From Kamptonema formosum PCC 6407 (GTDB lineage: Bacteria; Cyanobacteriota; Cyanobacteriia; Cyanobacteriales; Microcoleaceae): a stretch of 64,000 nt of DNA. Below, one piece after another: positions 24,201 to 34,118 of this stretch. Under the pieces are notes generated by a model. It worked only from the letters and a program-made list of their open reading frames with translations. It made no database searches and was not told the DNA's origin. A program made the translations under genes and the position numbers. The stretch covers positions 1,169,910 through 1,233,909 of the forward strand of contig NZ_KB235904.1 in the NCBI RefSeq assembly GCF_000332155.1. Reading direction: 5' to 3'. Numbering within the stretch: position 1 is the stretch's first letter; every line of letters begins with the position of its first letter.

Positions 24201-27200
24201 TCATCCTCTGTCTTTGCTTTCTTGGTTGAGGGAGGATAATTTGAGCCTGCGGCTCTCGCGAGAGACGGGAACTAAGGCTGGTACTTTAATTTTAGCACTG
24301 CTGTCCTTTAAACTATCAACAATTTTAGACAATTCTGCAATTGTCGGCGCTTCAAATACGCAGCGCAAAGGCAACTCGACCCCGCAAGCATCCCGCACTC
24401 TAGAAACAAGCTGAGTTGCTAACAGCGAATGGCCGCCTAATTCAAAGAAGTTGTCGCGAATACCCGCTCGTTTTATTCCCAAAATTTCTAGCCAAATTCT
24501 CACTAAAACTTCCTCAGTTGGAGTTTGCGGTGCGGCATAACTTCCAGCCCATTCTAACTTAACAGGTTCCGGTGTAGGTAAGGCACGCCGATCGACCTTT
24601 CCATTCGGTGTCAACGGCAGCGATTCCAGCACGGCAAAAGCTGCTGGAATCATATATTCCGGCAGCTTTTCTGCTAAGTAAGCTTGCAGTTGGGGCACTA
24701 ATTTACGGGCGGCTTTAGCTTGCAGGGGGTTGTTAGCATAAGAGTGCCAAGGGCGCGGGCGATCGCCTGTTTCTTCTACCGTAAAATCTCTCTCTTCTCC
24801 CCCTACAAATACTACATCATAGCAGCCTTTATTGCTAGGATTAGACCAATTAATATTAACTGTATATGGTACATCCAAAGCATACCATGTTTCCGGTTCT
24901 ATTCCTAAATTAGGAAGTTCTTGTAAAGCTTTTTGCAACTGAATTGCTGTTTTAAATTTATCCGAATTAAACAGCCACTCTGCCGCCTGAACCGCTGCTG
25001 CAACTCGCGCATTTGGCACATTGGCAATCTTTAAAATATCCGGTTTATTTTCAACTAAAATCTGGCGCACTTTTGCCGCCGTCAAATCTTTATTTTGAGA
25101 AGACCAGTTCATCCATATCTCTTTTTCCTCTCCCCTTCCCCCCCTTACCAAGGGGGGGACTGAGGGGGGGTTTGCGGAATCTATTTCACCTGCCAGATGA
25201 AGAATCACATTATAACGAAACTGAGTTAACTCATTGTGAAATGTACCGCGCAGCAGTTGAATTTCTACGTCGCTGATTTGCGGAAATTGGTGCTTTAATG
25301 CCCTAAAAAAATCTGGGTCAATGACTAATTCTGTTTCTTGGAAAATCTGCATTTGTACCCGCTGCTGCAACTGTTCGATAGTTGCAGAAGGGGGCGATCG
25401 ATACAATTCCACAGCCGCATGAAAAGCTGCCAATAAAGGCAAGTTTCGCACGTCGCCGATGAAAATGCTACCGCCAGGAGCCACTGCTTTTACAGCACCT
25501 TCTAATACCTGTAAAAGATAGTCAAGGCTGGGAAAATACTGCACTACAGAATTGAGAACTACCATATCAAATGTTGCTGCTTCTATGCCATCAAAATCGG
25601 TCGCCATTTTTGGCAACAGCGTTACATTCGCCAAGTCGCGATCGCGCAAATGCTGCTGAATGTAATCAATCGACTGCGGCGAAAAGTCCGTACCCCAATA
25701 CTGGGTGCAGTGCGGGGCAATTTGGAACAGCAGCAAGCCGGTACCGCAGCCAATTTCTAATACTCGATCTGGCTGTAATTTCAAAATTTGGGCGGCTTGA
25801 TTATTTGCCCACTCGCGTATTTGTTCAGGCGCGATCGCCTCCCCGGTATAACTGCTATTCCAGCCTGTAATATTGAACGTTGGATCTGTGCCGCTAGCAG
25901 GTTGTTTATAAGTTTCACCATACAGCATTTGCCACTGCAAAACTTGCTCCGCCTGCAATTGCTGAATATCCGTTTCTTCGGCAAGATTGCATTCAGGATT
26001 CAGGGCAACATAAGCAACTAAACGTTTTTCTCCCTCCCCATCTTGGGAAGCCATGACTACAGTTTGCTGCACCGCTGGATGCTGAGCTAAGACTGATTCA
26101 ATTTCTCCTAATTCGATGCGGAAACCCCGAATTTGTACTTGTTCGTCGAGGCGACCTAAAAACTCCAGATTGCCATCATTTCGGTAGCGAACTAAGTCAC
26201 CTGTTTTGTATAGTTGGGAATGTTCTCTTGGCTGTTTTAACTCAGACTGGATAGTAAAAGGATTGGGAATAAATTTTTCTTGAGTTAATTCTGGTCGGTT
26301 GAGATAGCCCCTAGCAACTCCGCAGCCGCCGAGGTACAATTCGCCAGCAACACCAACGGGTACGGGCTGCAAATACTTGTCCAATACATACACTTGAACG
26401 TTAGCGATCGCGCGTCCGATATCGGGTGCTGTATCCGCTTGCTCCCTAACAGGAATTGTGCCGGATGTTGCCACAACAGTAGTCTCAGTTGGGCCGTAAT
26501 TATTCACTACTTTAAAAGGATGCCTCGCTGAAGGATACTGGCGGAGTTTGTCGCCTCCTGTTAGCAAAATTCGCAAAGCAGAATCAGCAGGCCAATCTAA
26601 TAGCAAAACTTGTTCGGCTAAAGGTGTTGGCAAAAAGCTAACACTGATTTCATTTGATAGCAGCCATTCCTGCAACCGATCCGGCGATCGCCTAATGTCA
26701 TCATCAGCAAAATAAATACTAGCCCCCGCAGCCAAATAAGGCCAGATTTCCCACCCGAAAGCATCGAAAGCAATCCCGGCAACCTGGGAGGCGCGATCGC
26801 ACGCCGAAATTGCAAACTCTTGCTGATGCCAAAAAATCAGATTTAACAAGCTACAATGCTCGATTTGCACTCCTTTCGGCTTGCCAGTGGAACCGGATGT
26901 ATAGATGACGCAAGCCAGATTTTCTGCTGCAACTGGGGCGATCGCACAATCGGGATTTTCTCGATCGCTACTCTCCCCACTCTTATCCAAATCAACCACA
27001 ATCGGATTGTAAGTTTCTCCGCTTTCACTACGACTTTCGCTATTAGCTTGGAGTTTAAACCCCTGGTGGGTAAGCACTACGGGGACACGAGCATCTTCTA
27101 ACATCAAGTTCAAGCGATCGCGCGGATAAGTCGGATCTAAAGGCAAGTAAGCTCCTCCCGCTTTCAGAATGCCCAGCATCCCGACGATCGCATCAGGCGA

Positions 27201-29045
27201 TCGCTCTACGCAAATCCCCACCAAAACTTCCGCACCCACCCCGATTTTTTGCAAATAATGCGCTAATTTGTTGCTGCGAATATTTAGCTCTCGATAGGAA
27301 ATCTTTTCCTCTCCAAATACCAAAGCTATAGCATCGGGAGTTTGCTCTGCTTGAATTTCAAATAACTGGTGAAGGCATAAACCTTTTGGATAATTAATTT
27401 GATTTTTATTCCATTTAACTAACAGTAACTCTCGCTCAGCGTCGGTCAAAATCTCTAAATTTGCAATCTGTGCATCGGGATTAGCAACAATACTTGACAA
27501 CACCATTTCAAAATGCCCTAGCATCCGCACAATAGTAGCTTCATCAAACAAATCCGCGCTGTAAATTACAAAACCGCTAATGCCATCGGCACAATCAACC
27601 CACAGCTTATTATCGGGCGATCGCTCCCACAAATGAAACTCCAAATCGAACCTAGCCGTCCCTGCATCCAACTGCTGCGGCCTCAAAGTCAATCCTGGCA
27701 ATTCTAATTTGTCCGCAGGCGCATTTTGCAGCGCAAATACCACCTGAAATAAGGGATTTTGGTTCAAAGCGCGATCGGGATGCAGTTCCTCAACCAGCTT
27801 TTCAAATGGTACATCTTGGTGCGCGTAAGCTCCCAATGCCACTTCTTTTACCCTGTTTAAAAGCTCCCGAAAAGTTGGGTTTCCCGACAGATCGGTTCGC
27901 AGCACCAAACTGTTGACAAAGAATCCAATTAAGGATTCAATTTCACTGCGGTTACGGTTAGCGATCGGAGTTCCAACTGCAATATCAGGCTGCTGCGAAT
28001 AGCGGAAAAGTAGCGTTTGAAAAGCCGCCAGCAACGTCATAAATAACGTCACTCCTTCGCGCTGGCTGAAAGCTTCTAAAGCCTCGCTTAATTGTTTTGG
28101 TAGTTGCAAAAATAGCCGTTTTCCCCGGTAACTTTGCACCGCAGGCCGGGGTCGATCGGTCTGCAAATTCAACATAGAAATACCCTCTAACTGCCGCCGC
28201 CAATAAGTTAATTGAGTTTCTAAAACATCACCTTGCAGCCGATCGCGCTGCCACCCTGCAAAATCAGCATACTGAATAGATAATTCCCGTAAAGGCGAAG
28301 ATTTTTTACTAGCAAAAGCCGGATAAAGCGCCCCCAATTCCTGAACCAGCACCCCGATCGACCACCCATCAGATACAATGTGGTGCATATTCAGTATCAG
28401 CAAATATTCAGTTGCATCTAACTGCAATAAAGTTACTCGCAGCAGCGGGCAGACTGATAAATTAAAAGGTCGCTGCGCCTCCTCAGTTATCAACCGTTGG
28501 GCCTCAATTTCTCGTTTGGCTGACGGCAAATTTCGCAAATCCAAAAGAGCGATCGGCACATTAACAGCCGCAGCTATCTTTTGAACTGGCTGCCCATTTA
28601 CCACCGCAAAAGTCGTCCGTAAAGCTTCATGTCTGCACACAATTTCATCAAAACTTTGTTGCAGCGCCCCAAAATCAACCGCGCCCGTCATCCGCACCGC
28701 AGCCGGAACATTATAAAATGGATTATTCGGTACTAATTTATCCATAAACCACAGCCTCTGCTGTGCAAAAGAAAGCGGTATAATTCCTTCCCGCGAAACA
28801 GGTACTAGGTTGGTAGTAGTAGAATTAGCAGCTTTTAAAAGTGAAATAATTTCCGACTTTTTGTTCAATATTTCCGCCCGCATTTCCGCAGTCATAACTC
28901 CTTCAGGAGCATTGCAGCGCAGGGTTTCGCCCTCGATAAAAATATTAATATCCAGACTGCGAAGGCGCGATAGGAACTCAACCAACCCCTCCTTAACGGA
29001 ATCTCCAACTTGTGGCGGTAAACTCGACATTTTCGGTTCTGGCAT
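24201..29045 (-). CDS. NRPS module TubC-C-A-NMT-PCP, predicted N-methyl-Leu
   Basis: 1614 residues: TubC-type N-terminal docking domain (about 10-70), condensation domain (about 85-520, HHIVSDGWS), adenylation domain (about 555-1020), an embedded N-methyltransferase between A8 and A9 (VLEIGCGTGLLLFQIAPH), A10 region (LPEYMIPAAF, LPLTPNGKVDRRALP) and a carrier domain (NFFELGGHSLLA). The specificity pocket reads D-A-W-F-L-G-N-V-V, the classic Leu code, so the unit should add N-methyl-leucine. A PPLVRGG-encoding palindromic repeat is inserted in the methyltransferase part. The C-terminus (ALVPVSRE and on) resembles the linker that normally leads into another condensation domain. Expected to receive from the 30529-33861 protein. 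Confidence 0.93.
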   Translation of the reverse strand: MPEPKMSSLPPQVGDSVKEGLVEFLSRLRSLDINIFIEGETLRCNAPEGVMTAEMRAEILNKKSEIISLLKAANSTTTNLVPVSREGIIPLSFAQQRLWFMDKLVPNNPFYNVPAAVRMTGAVDFGALQQSFDEIVCRHEALRTTFAVVNGQPVQKIAAAVNVPIALLDLRNLPSAKREIEAQRLITEEAQRPFNLSVCPLLRVTLLQLDATEYLLILNMHHIVSDGWSIGVLVQELGALYPAFASKKSSPLRELSIQYADFAGWQRDRLQGDVLETQLTYWRRQLEGISMLNLQTDRPRPAVQSYRGKRLFLQLPKQLSEALEAFSQREGVTLFMTLLAAFQTLLFRYSQQPDIAVGTPIANRNRSEIESLIGFFVNSLVLRTDLSGNPTFRELLNRVKEVALGAYAHQDVPFEKLVEELHPDRALNQNPLFQVVFALQNAPADKLELPGLTLRPQQLDAGTARFDLEFHLWERSPDNKLWVDCADGISGFVIYSADLFDEATIVRMLGHFEMVLSSIVANPDAQIANLEILTDAERELLLVKWNKNQINYPKGLCLHQLFEIQAEQTPDAIALVFGEEKISYRELNIRSNKLAHYLQKIGVGAEVLVGICVERSPDAIVGMLGILKAGGAYLPLDPTYPRDRLNLMLEDARVPVVLTHQGFKLQANSESRSESGETYNPIVVDLDKSGESSDRENPDCAIAPVAAENLACVIYTSGSTGKPKGVQIEHCSLLNLIFWHQQEFAISACDRASQVAGIAFDAFGWEIWPYLAAGASIYFADDDIRRSPDRLQEWLLSNEISVSFLPTPLAEQVLLLDWPADSALRILLTGGDKLRQYPSARHPFKVVNNYGPTETTVVATSGTIPVREQADTAPDIGRAIANVQVYVLDKYLQPVPVGVAGELYLGGCGVARGYLNRPELTQEKFIPNPFTIQSELKQPREHSQLYKTGDLVRYRNDGNLEFLGRLDEQVQIRGFRIELGEIESVLAQHPAVQQTVVMASQDGEGEKRLVAYVALNPECNLAEETDIQQLQAEQVLQWQMLYGETYKQPASGTDPTFNITGWNSSYTGEAIAPEQIREWANNQAAQILKLQPDRVLEIGCGTGLLLFQIAPHCTQYWGTDFSPQSIDYIQQHLRDRDLANVTLLPKMATDFDGIEAATFDMVVLNSVVQYFPSLDYLLQVLEGAVKAVAPGGSIFIGDVRNLPLLAAFHAAVELYRSPPSATIEQLQQRVQMQIFQETELVIDPDFFRALKHQFPQISDVEIQLLRGTFHNELTQFRYNVILHLAGEIDSANPPSVPPLVRGGRGEEKEIWMNWSSQNKDLTAAKVRQILVENKPDILKIANVPNARVAAAVQAAEWLFNSDKFKTAIQLQKALQELPNLGIEPETWYALDVPYTVNINWSNPSNKGCYDVVFVGGEERDFTVEETGDRPRPWHSYANNPLQAKAARKLVPQLQAYLAEKLPEYMIPAAFAVLESLPLTPNGKVDRRALPTPEPVKLEWAGSYAAPQTPTEEVLVRIWLEILGIKRAGIRDNFFELGGHSLLATQLVSRVRDACGVELPLRCVFEAPTIAELSKIVDSLKDSSAKIKVPALVPVSRESRRLKLSSLNQESKDRG
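25125..25185 (-). repeat. PPLVRGG palindromic repeat in the NRPS methyltransferase
   Basis: CCCCCCTTACCAAGGGGGGG is a near-palindrome, read in frame as NPPSVPPLVRGGRGEE. It matches the units repeated six times in metH. It falls in the late part of the embedded methyltransferase region. Confidence 0.85.
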
Positions 29046-29293
29046 TTTGAGTTATCCTGCGATCGCATTGACCAATTAATAAAATAAATTTTCCAACCAG
29101 ATAAATAATATTAAATTCGGTTAAATTAAGGCGCTACAGCTAAGGACAAGGCAGCGCCATGTCCATACAAATATAATGGGTAATTAACTAGACTTGATAT
29201 CAAAGTTTATCTCACTCGTAGCCAATTTTGGTCTAACTTAAGTATGATCCTGTTGGACAAACCAACCAAAATTAGAGCGCAAGGTTTTAGCTT

Positions 29294-30403
29294 ATGCCGT
29301 TCATGCCACTCAATTTTCTGCTTGTATGGCTGATGGGACTGCTGTCCTTCGGAATACTTGGTGGAGGTATCTACATTCTTTACGAATGGTACATCGGCGA
29401 ACTTGTAGCCACGTCATACTTAGTTAGCGGAATCTTAATGGTTCTTTGGTCTTTTGGCGGTCGTTTTATTAGCTTACCGCTATTTCGTCGCCCCGGAACT
29501 GACGAACCTAAGCCAACGCGGACGGGTACGGTGCAGCGGTTAAAAAGACCAGATGGCACTGTTTTACAAGTAGAATTCTACGGCCCAGAAGACGGACAGC
29601 CGATTATTTTATCGCACGGTTGGGGGCCAAATAGTATGGTTTGGTATTACGTAAAACAGCAATTGAGCAATCGATTTCGAGTGATAGTTTGGGATTTGCC
29701 GGGACTAGGAAAATCCACTCGACCGAGAAACAGCGATTATTCCCTAGAAAAACTTGCCCGCGATCTTGAAGCCGTCGTTGCCATAGCCGGAGATAAACCT
29801 GTATTCCTGCTCGGACACAGCATGGGAGGCATGATTTCCCTAACATTTTGCCGCTTGTTTCCAGAACATCTCGGCCGCCGAGTAGCTGGTTTAATCCTGG
29901 TAGATACGACTTATACAAATCCCGTCAAAACCAGTATTTTTACCGGTTTGTTGCGTGCTTTGCAAAAGCCTTTGCTCGAACCAATACTGCGTATCGCCTC
30001 AATTCTTTCTCCGATTTTGTGGTTGATGACTTGGCAGAGTTATCTCAACGGTTCGCTATACCTCAGCGTAGAAATATCGGGATTTAAAGGCACAGAAACT
30101 CGCGGTCAATTAGACTTTTCAGCATTCTTGTCAGCCTTGGGTTCTCCCCGCGTTCTCGCGCTTGGCACGCTGGCAATGTTCAAATACGATGAAACAAAAA
30201 CTTTGGCAGGAATTAGCGTTCCTGTGCTAGTTATCTGCGGCAATTCAGATATTGTTACTCTCCCGGCTGCTAGCCAGCGGATGAAAGCAGAATTACCGGA
30301 AGCAGAATTGATTACTTTAAAGCCGGGGGGACACATGGCATTGATGGAGAAGAACCAGCAGTTTGCGGAAGTTATTAGGGCTTTTTGTGCTTCGCGATCG
30401 TGA
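29294..30403 (+). CDS. Alpha/beta hydrolase with N-terminal membrane segment
   Basis: The 369-residue protein has an N-terminal hydrophobic stretch (about 5-60, two probable membrane helices), then an alpha/beta hydrolase: oxyanion region HGWGPNSMVWY, DLPGLGKS, nucleophile elbow GHSMGG (Ser about 177), late Asp (CGNSDIV) and His (GGHMALME). Substrate unknown. It is the only gene transcribed against the NRPS genes and sits between modules 1 and 2. It could be a release or tailoring hydrolase, or a bystander. Divergent promoters for it and the NRPS gene should lie in 29046-29293, where I see no clear motif. Confidence 0.85.
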   Translation: MPFMPLNFLLVWLMGLLSFGILGGGIYILYEWYIGELVATSYLVSGILMVLWSFGGRFISLPLFRRPGTDEPKPTRTGTVQRLKRPDGTVLQVEFYGPEDGQPIILSHGWGPNSMVWYYVKQQLSNRFRVIVWDLPGLGKSTRPRNSDYSLEKLARDLEAVVAIAGDKPVFLLGHSMGGMISLTFCRLFPEHLGRRVAGLILVDTTYTNPVKTSIFTGLLRALQKPLLEPILRIASILSPILWLMTWQSYLNGSLYLSVEISGFKGTETRGQLDFSAFLSALGSPRVLALGTLAMFKYDETKTLAGISVPVLVICGNSDIVTLPAASQRMKAELPEAELITLKPGGHMALMEKNQQFAEVIRAFCASRS

Positions 30404-30528
30404 TTTTTCGCTATAGTCACCCTCACTGATAAATCCTGCCCATCCATGAGAGTCATTTTTTATTGTGGGATGGGCCGGAGAACCCGTCCTAGTTATTTTT
30501 ACAAATACCAAAAAATCGGTGTATTGCG

Positions 30529-33500
30529 TCAAAATTGCACATCTTCTCTAGCATCTACTGCCTGCTGTGAAACCTGTTGATTTTTCGCCGCCCAACAAAC
30601 AGTCTCAATGTATTTTGCTAGACTTGCCGTTGTTGGGGACTCAAACAAATTTCTGACCGACAATTCTATTTGAAAAGCGTCTCGGATGCGGGAAATTAAC
30701 TGAGTTGCCAGCAGCGAATGCCCGCCTAATTCAAAGAAATTATCGCAAACGCTCACTTGCTGTTTTCCCAAAACTTTAGCCCAAATTTGGGCAACTACTT
30801 CTTCAACTTCAGTCCGAGGCGCTCGATAATTCTCTTGGCTATCGCCTATTTCTGCATCTATCTTAAGTAACACCGCGCGATCGACTTTACCGTTAGGATT
30901 CAGGGGCAACGATTCCAAAACTCCCAAAGTTTTGGGAACCATATACCCAGGAAGTTTCTGTTTCAAAAATTCCCGCAAATTATCCGCTTGCAGTTGGTTA
31001 ACTTGGAGTTGGTAATTAATGCTATCGATAACAATATAAGCAGCCAGATATTTGTCTCCAGAAATATTTTCTCTAACAATTACCGCCGCTGCTTTCACTC
31101 CTGGGTACTGATTGAGCATTGCTTCAATTTCTCCCAATTCGATTCTGTACCCGCGAATCTTTACCTGGCTGTCAATGCGACCTAAAAATTCGATATTTCC
31201 GTCGGGAAGGTAGCGGGCTAAATCGCCAGTTTTATAAAGTTTTGCATTCCTTAATTCTCCTAACTCAGAATTAGCAGTAAAAGGATTAGCAATAAATTTT
31301 TCTGCTGTTAAATCGGGACGGTTAAGATAGCACTCAGCGAGTCCATCGCCGCCGACGTGCAGTTCGCCCGGAATGCCGATCGGCACTGGTTGTAAATAGC
31401 TATCTAATATATAAATTTGCGTGTTTGCAATCGGCAAGCCGATGGGGACTGACGCTGCTTGTTTTGGTACACCTTGCAACTTGTAAAAAGTAGAAAATGT
31501 GGTGTTCTCTGTCGGGCCGTAAACGTGAATTAAATGTTCTGGCGGCCCTTTTTGGAGAACTTCTCGCACGCATTTCGGATCGGCAACTTCTCCTCCAAAT
31601 AGCAAATACCTGAGCGAATTAAATGCTTGCGGAACACTTGCAGCCATTTTTTGGAACAAGGCAGTAGTTAAGAATAAAATAGTAATACCTTGTTGGCGAA
31701 TTTCGGAAGCTAACTCCCGGGGTGAAAGCATTGTCTCTGTATTAATTATTACCACGTGAGCTCCGTTCAATAAAGCTCCCCAAATCTCAAATGTAGCTGC
31801 GTCAAATGATGTGTTTGAGACTTGAGCAACTTTATCGGCAGCTAATAGTTTTACGTAATTTGTATTAATTACTAGCCGATTTACCGCTTTGTGGGGAATA
31901 GCAACACCTTTGGGTTTTCCAGTTGAACCGGATGTGTAAATAAGGTAAGCTAGATTGTCTGAGGTTGCGGTGTTAGCCAGATTTGCCGTGCTTTCTTTAG
32001 CGAAAATTTCCCGATCGTCCAGACAGGCGATCGCGCCCTCAAATCCCGCAAAAATATCCGCCAACTTTGACTGTACTAGCAATACATTAACTCCGGCATC
32101 TGCTAACATAAAATTGAGGCGATCGCCAGGATAACTCGGATCTAAAGGCAAGTAAGCTCCCCCCGCTTTCAAAATGCCCAACATTCCGATAATTGTATCT
32201 GGCGATCGCGCAGCACAAATCCCCACTAAAACACCCGCGCCCACCCCCAATTTTTGCAAATAATGTGCTAGTTGATTGCTGCGATCGTTGACTTCTCGAT
32301 AAGTGAATTGTTGGTCTGCAAAAGTCAGGGCGATCGCGCTAGAATTTTGCTCGACTATCGCCTCAAATAACTCGTGTACGCACTTATTTCTCGGATAATC
32401 TCTCCGAGTATTATTGCATTCAATTAACAGCCGTTGCCGTTCAGCTTCGCTCAACAGAGGCAAGTTAGCAATTCGCCGTTCTGGGTTAGCAATAATGCTT
32501 GACAAAAGTATCTTAAAATGTTCTAACATTCTGCTAATGGCAGCTCGATCGAATAAATCCGTGTTGTAGATTGCTGCGCCTCTAAAACTGTCCGCATACT
32601 GCCAATCTTTCCCATAGAAACTCCTGAAATTGTCCGCAGCATCCCACAAGTGAAATTCCAAATCGAAACGCGCTGTTTTTACTTCCAAATTGACATAACT
32701 CAACTTTAATCCGGGCAACTGTAGCTGCTGTGAAGGCGCATTTTGCAGGCTGAATACCACCTGAAACAGCGGGTTTTGATGCAAAGAACGCTCCGGCTGT
32801 AATTCTTCCACCAGTTGCTCAAAAGGCACATCTTGGCGGGCATAAGCAGACATTGTTACTTCCCGAACGCGGCTTAAAAGTTCTCGAAAAGTTGGGTTTC
32901 CCGATAAGTCAGTTCGCAGCACTAAAGTATTGACAAAAAAACCGATTAAGCCTTCAATTTCGCTGCGGTTGCGGTTAGCGATCGGTGTGCCAATCGCAAT
33001 ATCTGACTGCTGCGAATAGCGGTACAGTAATACTTGAAATGCTGCTAGTAAAGTCATAAATAAAGTCGCCCTTTCTCGCTGCGAAAGCGCTTTTAACTCG
33101 TTGCTCAAATGCGGCGGCAGCTCGAAAAATTCAGTAGCTCCCCGGTAGCTTTGTGCAGCTAATTTAGGTCGAGCGATCGGTAAATTTAACGCCTGAATAC
33201 CTGTCAATTGCTGCCGCCAATAAACTAACTGAGTTTCTAATACTTCCCCCTGCAAACATTCGCGCTGCCATTCCGAAAAATCGGCATATTGCAGCGGCAA
33301 TTCTGGCAGTTCAGAAGAGCGCTCGTCTACCAAAGTGGTATAGATAATTCCCAGTTCCCGAATCAACACTCCAAGCGACCAATCATCCGCAACAATATGA
33401 TGTATATTTATTAATAAAATATGCTCGGTTTCCGACAAACAAATCAGCAGGCCCCGTAGCAGCGGCCCTGTTAATAAATCAAAAGGTTTCTCCGCCTCCA

Positions 33501-33861
33501 GTTCCGCTAATTTCATGGCTTCTGTTTCCCGTTTTTCTGCGGGTATCTTCTGCAAGTCGGATATATTGAAAACAAACTTTAAATTCGGAGAAATTACTTG
33601 TACAGGCTGCCCGTCTACCTCCGCAAAAGTTGTCCGCAAAACTTCATGCCTGCCCACAATTTGATCGAGCGCCCGTTCCAGACAATCCTGGTTGAGTACA
33701 CCTGTTAAACGCAGTGCGGTTGTGACGTTGTAGAAATGATTGTTCGGCGCTAATTGATCGAGAAACCACAGCCGCTGTTGAGCAAAAGATGCCGGAAACA
33801 CGAACACTTCTGCTGCTTCAGAAATCTTGAGTTTTTGTCGTTCGTCAAAAATTTCACTCAT
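30529..33861 (-). CDS. NRPS first module C-A-PCP, predicted Ile/Val-type
   Basis: 1110 residues: condensation domain (about 20-455), adenylation domain (about 490-985; YTSGSTGKPKG, YGPTENTTF, LPNPNGK-type A10 as LPLNPNGKVDR) and a carrier domain (NFFELGGHSLLATQL near 1050). The pocket reads D-A-F-F-L-G-V-T-F, close to Ile codes. The condensation motif is HHIVADDW: the Gly of HHxxxDG is Asp here, whereas modules 2 and 3 keep DG. As a first module with a condensation domain it may accept an acyl or peptidyl starter, or the domain may be idle. No acyl ligase, MbtH or phosphopantetheinyl transferase gene is in the window. ATG at 33859-33861. Confidence 0.92.
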   Translation of the reverse strand: MSEIFDERQKLKISEAAEVFVFPASFAQQRLWFLDQLAPNNHFYNVTTALRLTGVLNQDCLERALDQIVGRHEVLRTTFAEVDGQPVQVISPNLKFVFNISDLQKIPAEKRETEAMKLAELEAEKPFDLLTGPLLRGLLICLSETEHILLINIHHIVADDWSLGVLIRELGIIYTTLVDERSSELPELPLQYADFSEWQRECLQGEVLETQLVYWRQQLTGIQALNLPIARPKLAAQSYRGATEFFELPPHLSNELKALSQRERATLFMTLLAAFQVLLYRYSQQSDIAIGTPIANRNRSEIEGLIGFFVNTLVLRTDLSGNPTFRELLSRVREVTMSAYARQDVPFEQLVEELQPERSLHQNPLFQVVFSLQNAPSQQLQLPGLKLSYVNLEVKTARFDLEFHLWDAADNFRSFYGKDWQYADSFRGAAIYNTDLFDRAAISRMLEHFKILLSSIIANPERRIANLPLLSEAERQRLLIECNNTRRDYPRNKCVHELFEAIVEQNSSAIALTFADQQFTYREVNDRSNQLAHYLQKLGVGAGVLVGICAARSPDTIIGMLGILKAGGAYLPLDPSYPGDRLNFMLADAGVNVLLVQSKLADIFAGFEGAIACLDDREIFAKESTANLANTATSDNLAYLIYTSGSTGKPKGVAIPHKAVNRLVINTNYVKLLAADKVAQVSNTSFDAATFEIWGALLNGAHVVIINTETMLSPRELASEIRQQGITILFLTTALFQKMAASVPQAFNSLRYLLFGGEVADPKCVREVLQKGPPEHLIHVYGPTENTTFSTFYKLQGVPKQAASVPIGLPIANTQIYILDSYLQPVPIGIPGELHVGGDGLAECYLNRPDLTAEKFIANPFTANSELGELRNAKLYKTGDLARYLPDGNIEFLGRIDSQVKIRGYRIELGEIEAMLNQYPGVKAAAVIVRENISGDKYLAAYIVIDSINYQLQVNQLQADNLREFLKQKLPGYMVPKTLGVLESLPLNPNGKVDRAVLLKIDAEIGDSQENYRAPRTEVEEVVAQIWAKVLGKQQVSVCDNFFELGGHSLLATQLISRIRDAFQIELSVRNLFESPTTASLAKYIETVCWAAKNQQVSQQAVDAREDVQF

Positions 33862-33957
33862 TGGTTATGTTGCTAAATTTTAGAATTTTTTATAAATTTA
33901 TCTAAGAATAGCAATTTATGGCAGAAATTGTCCAACACGAGGAAAATATTAATGATA

Positions 33958-34008
33958 AGTAGAAGGAAGAAGGAAGAGGGAAGAGGGAAGAAGGAAGAAG
34001 GAAGAACG
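33958..34008. repeat. GAAGGAA repeat tract
   Basis: Tandem GAAGGAA/GAGGGAA units between the first NRPS gene and cobL, running into dispersed-element copy 3. Confidence 0.88.
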
Positions 34009-34067
34009 CTTATACAGCAAACTTTTTAGCCATCGGTATCTTATGTTTAATTAGGTGGATTTACTTA
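34001..34067 (+). repeat. Dispersed roughly 65-bp element, copy 3
   Basis: Contains GCTTATACAGCAAACTTTTT, AGCCAT and ATCTTATGTTTAATTAGGTG, then GATTTACTTA. See copy 1 at 2869-2935. Confidence 0.85.
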
Positions 34068-34118
34068 GATGCCGAACAAAAACTATTTTATAGCTGAGAA
34101 TTTATATAGGGATAAGTT

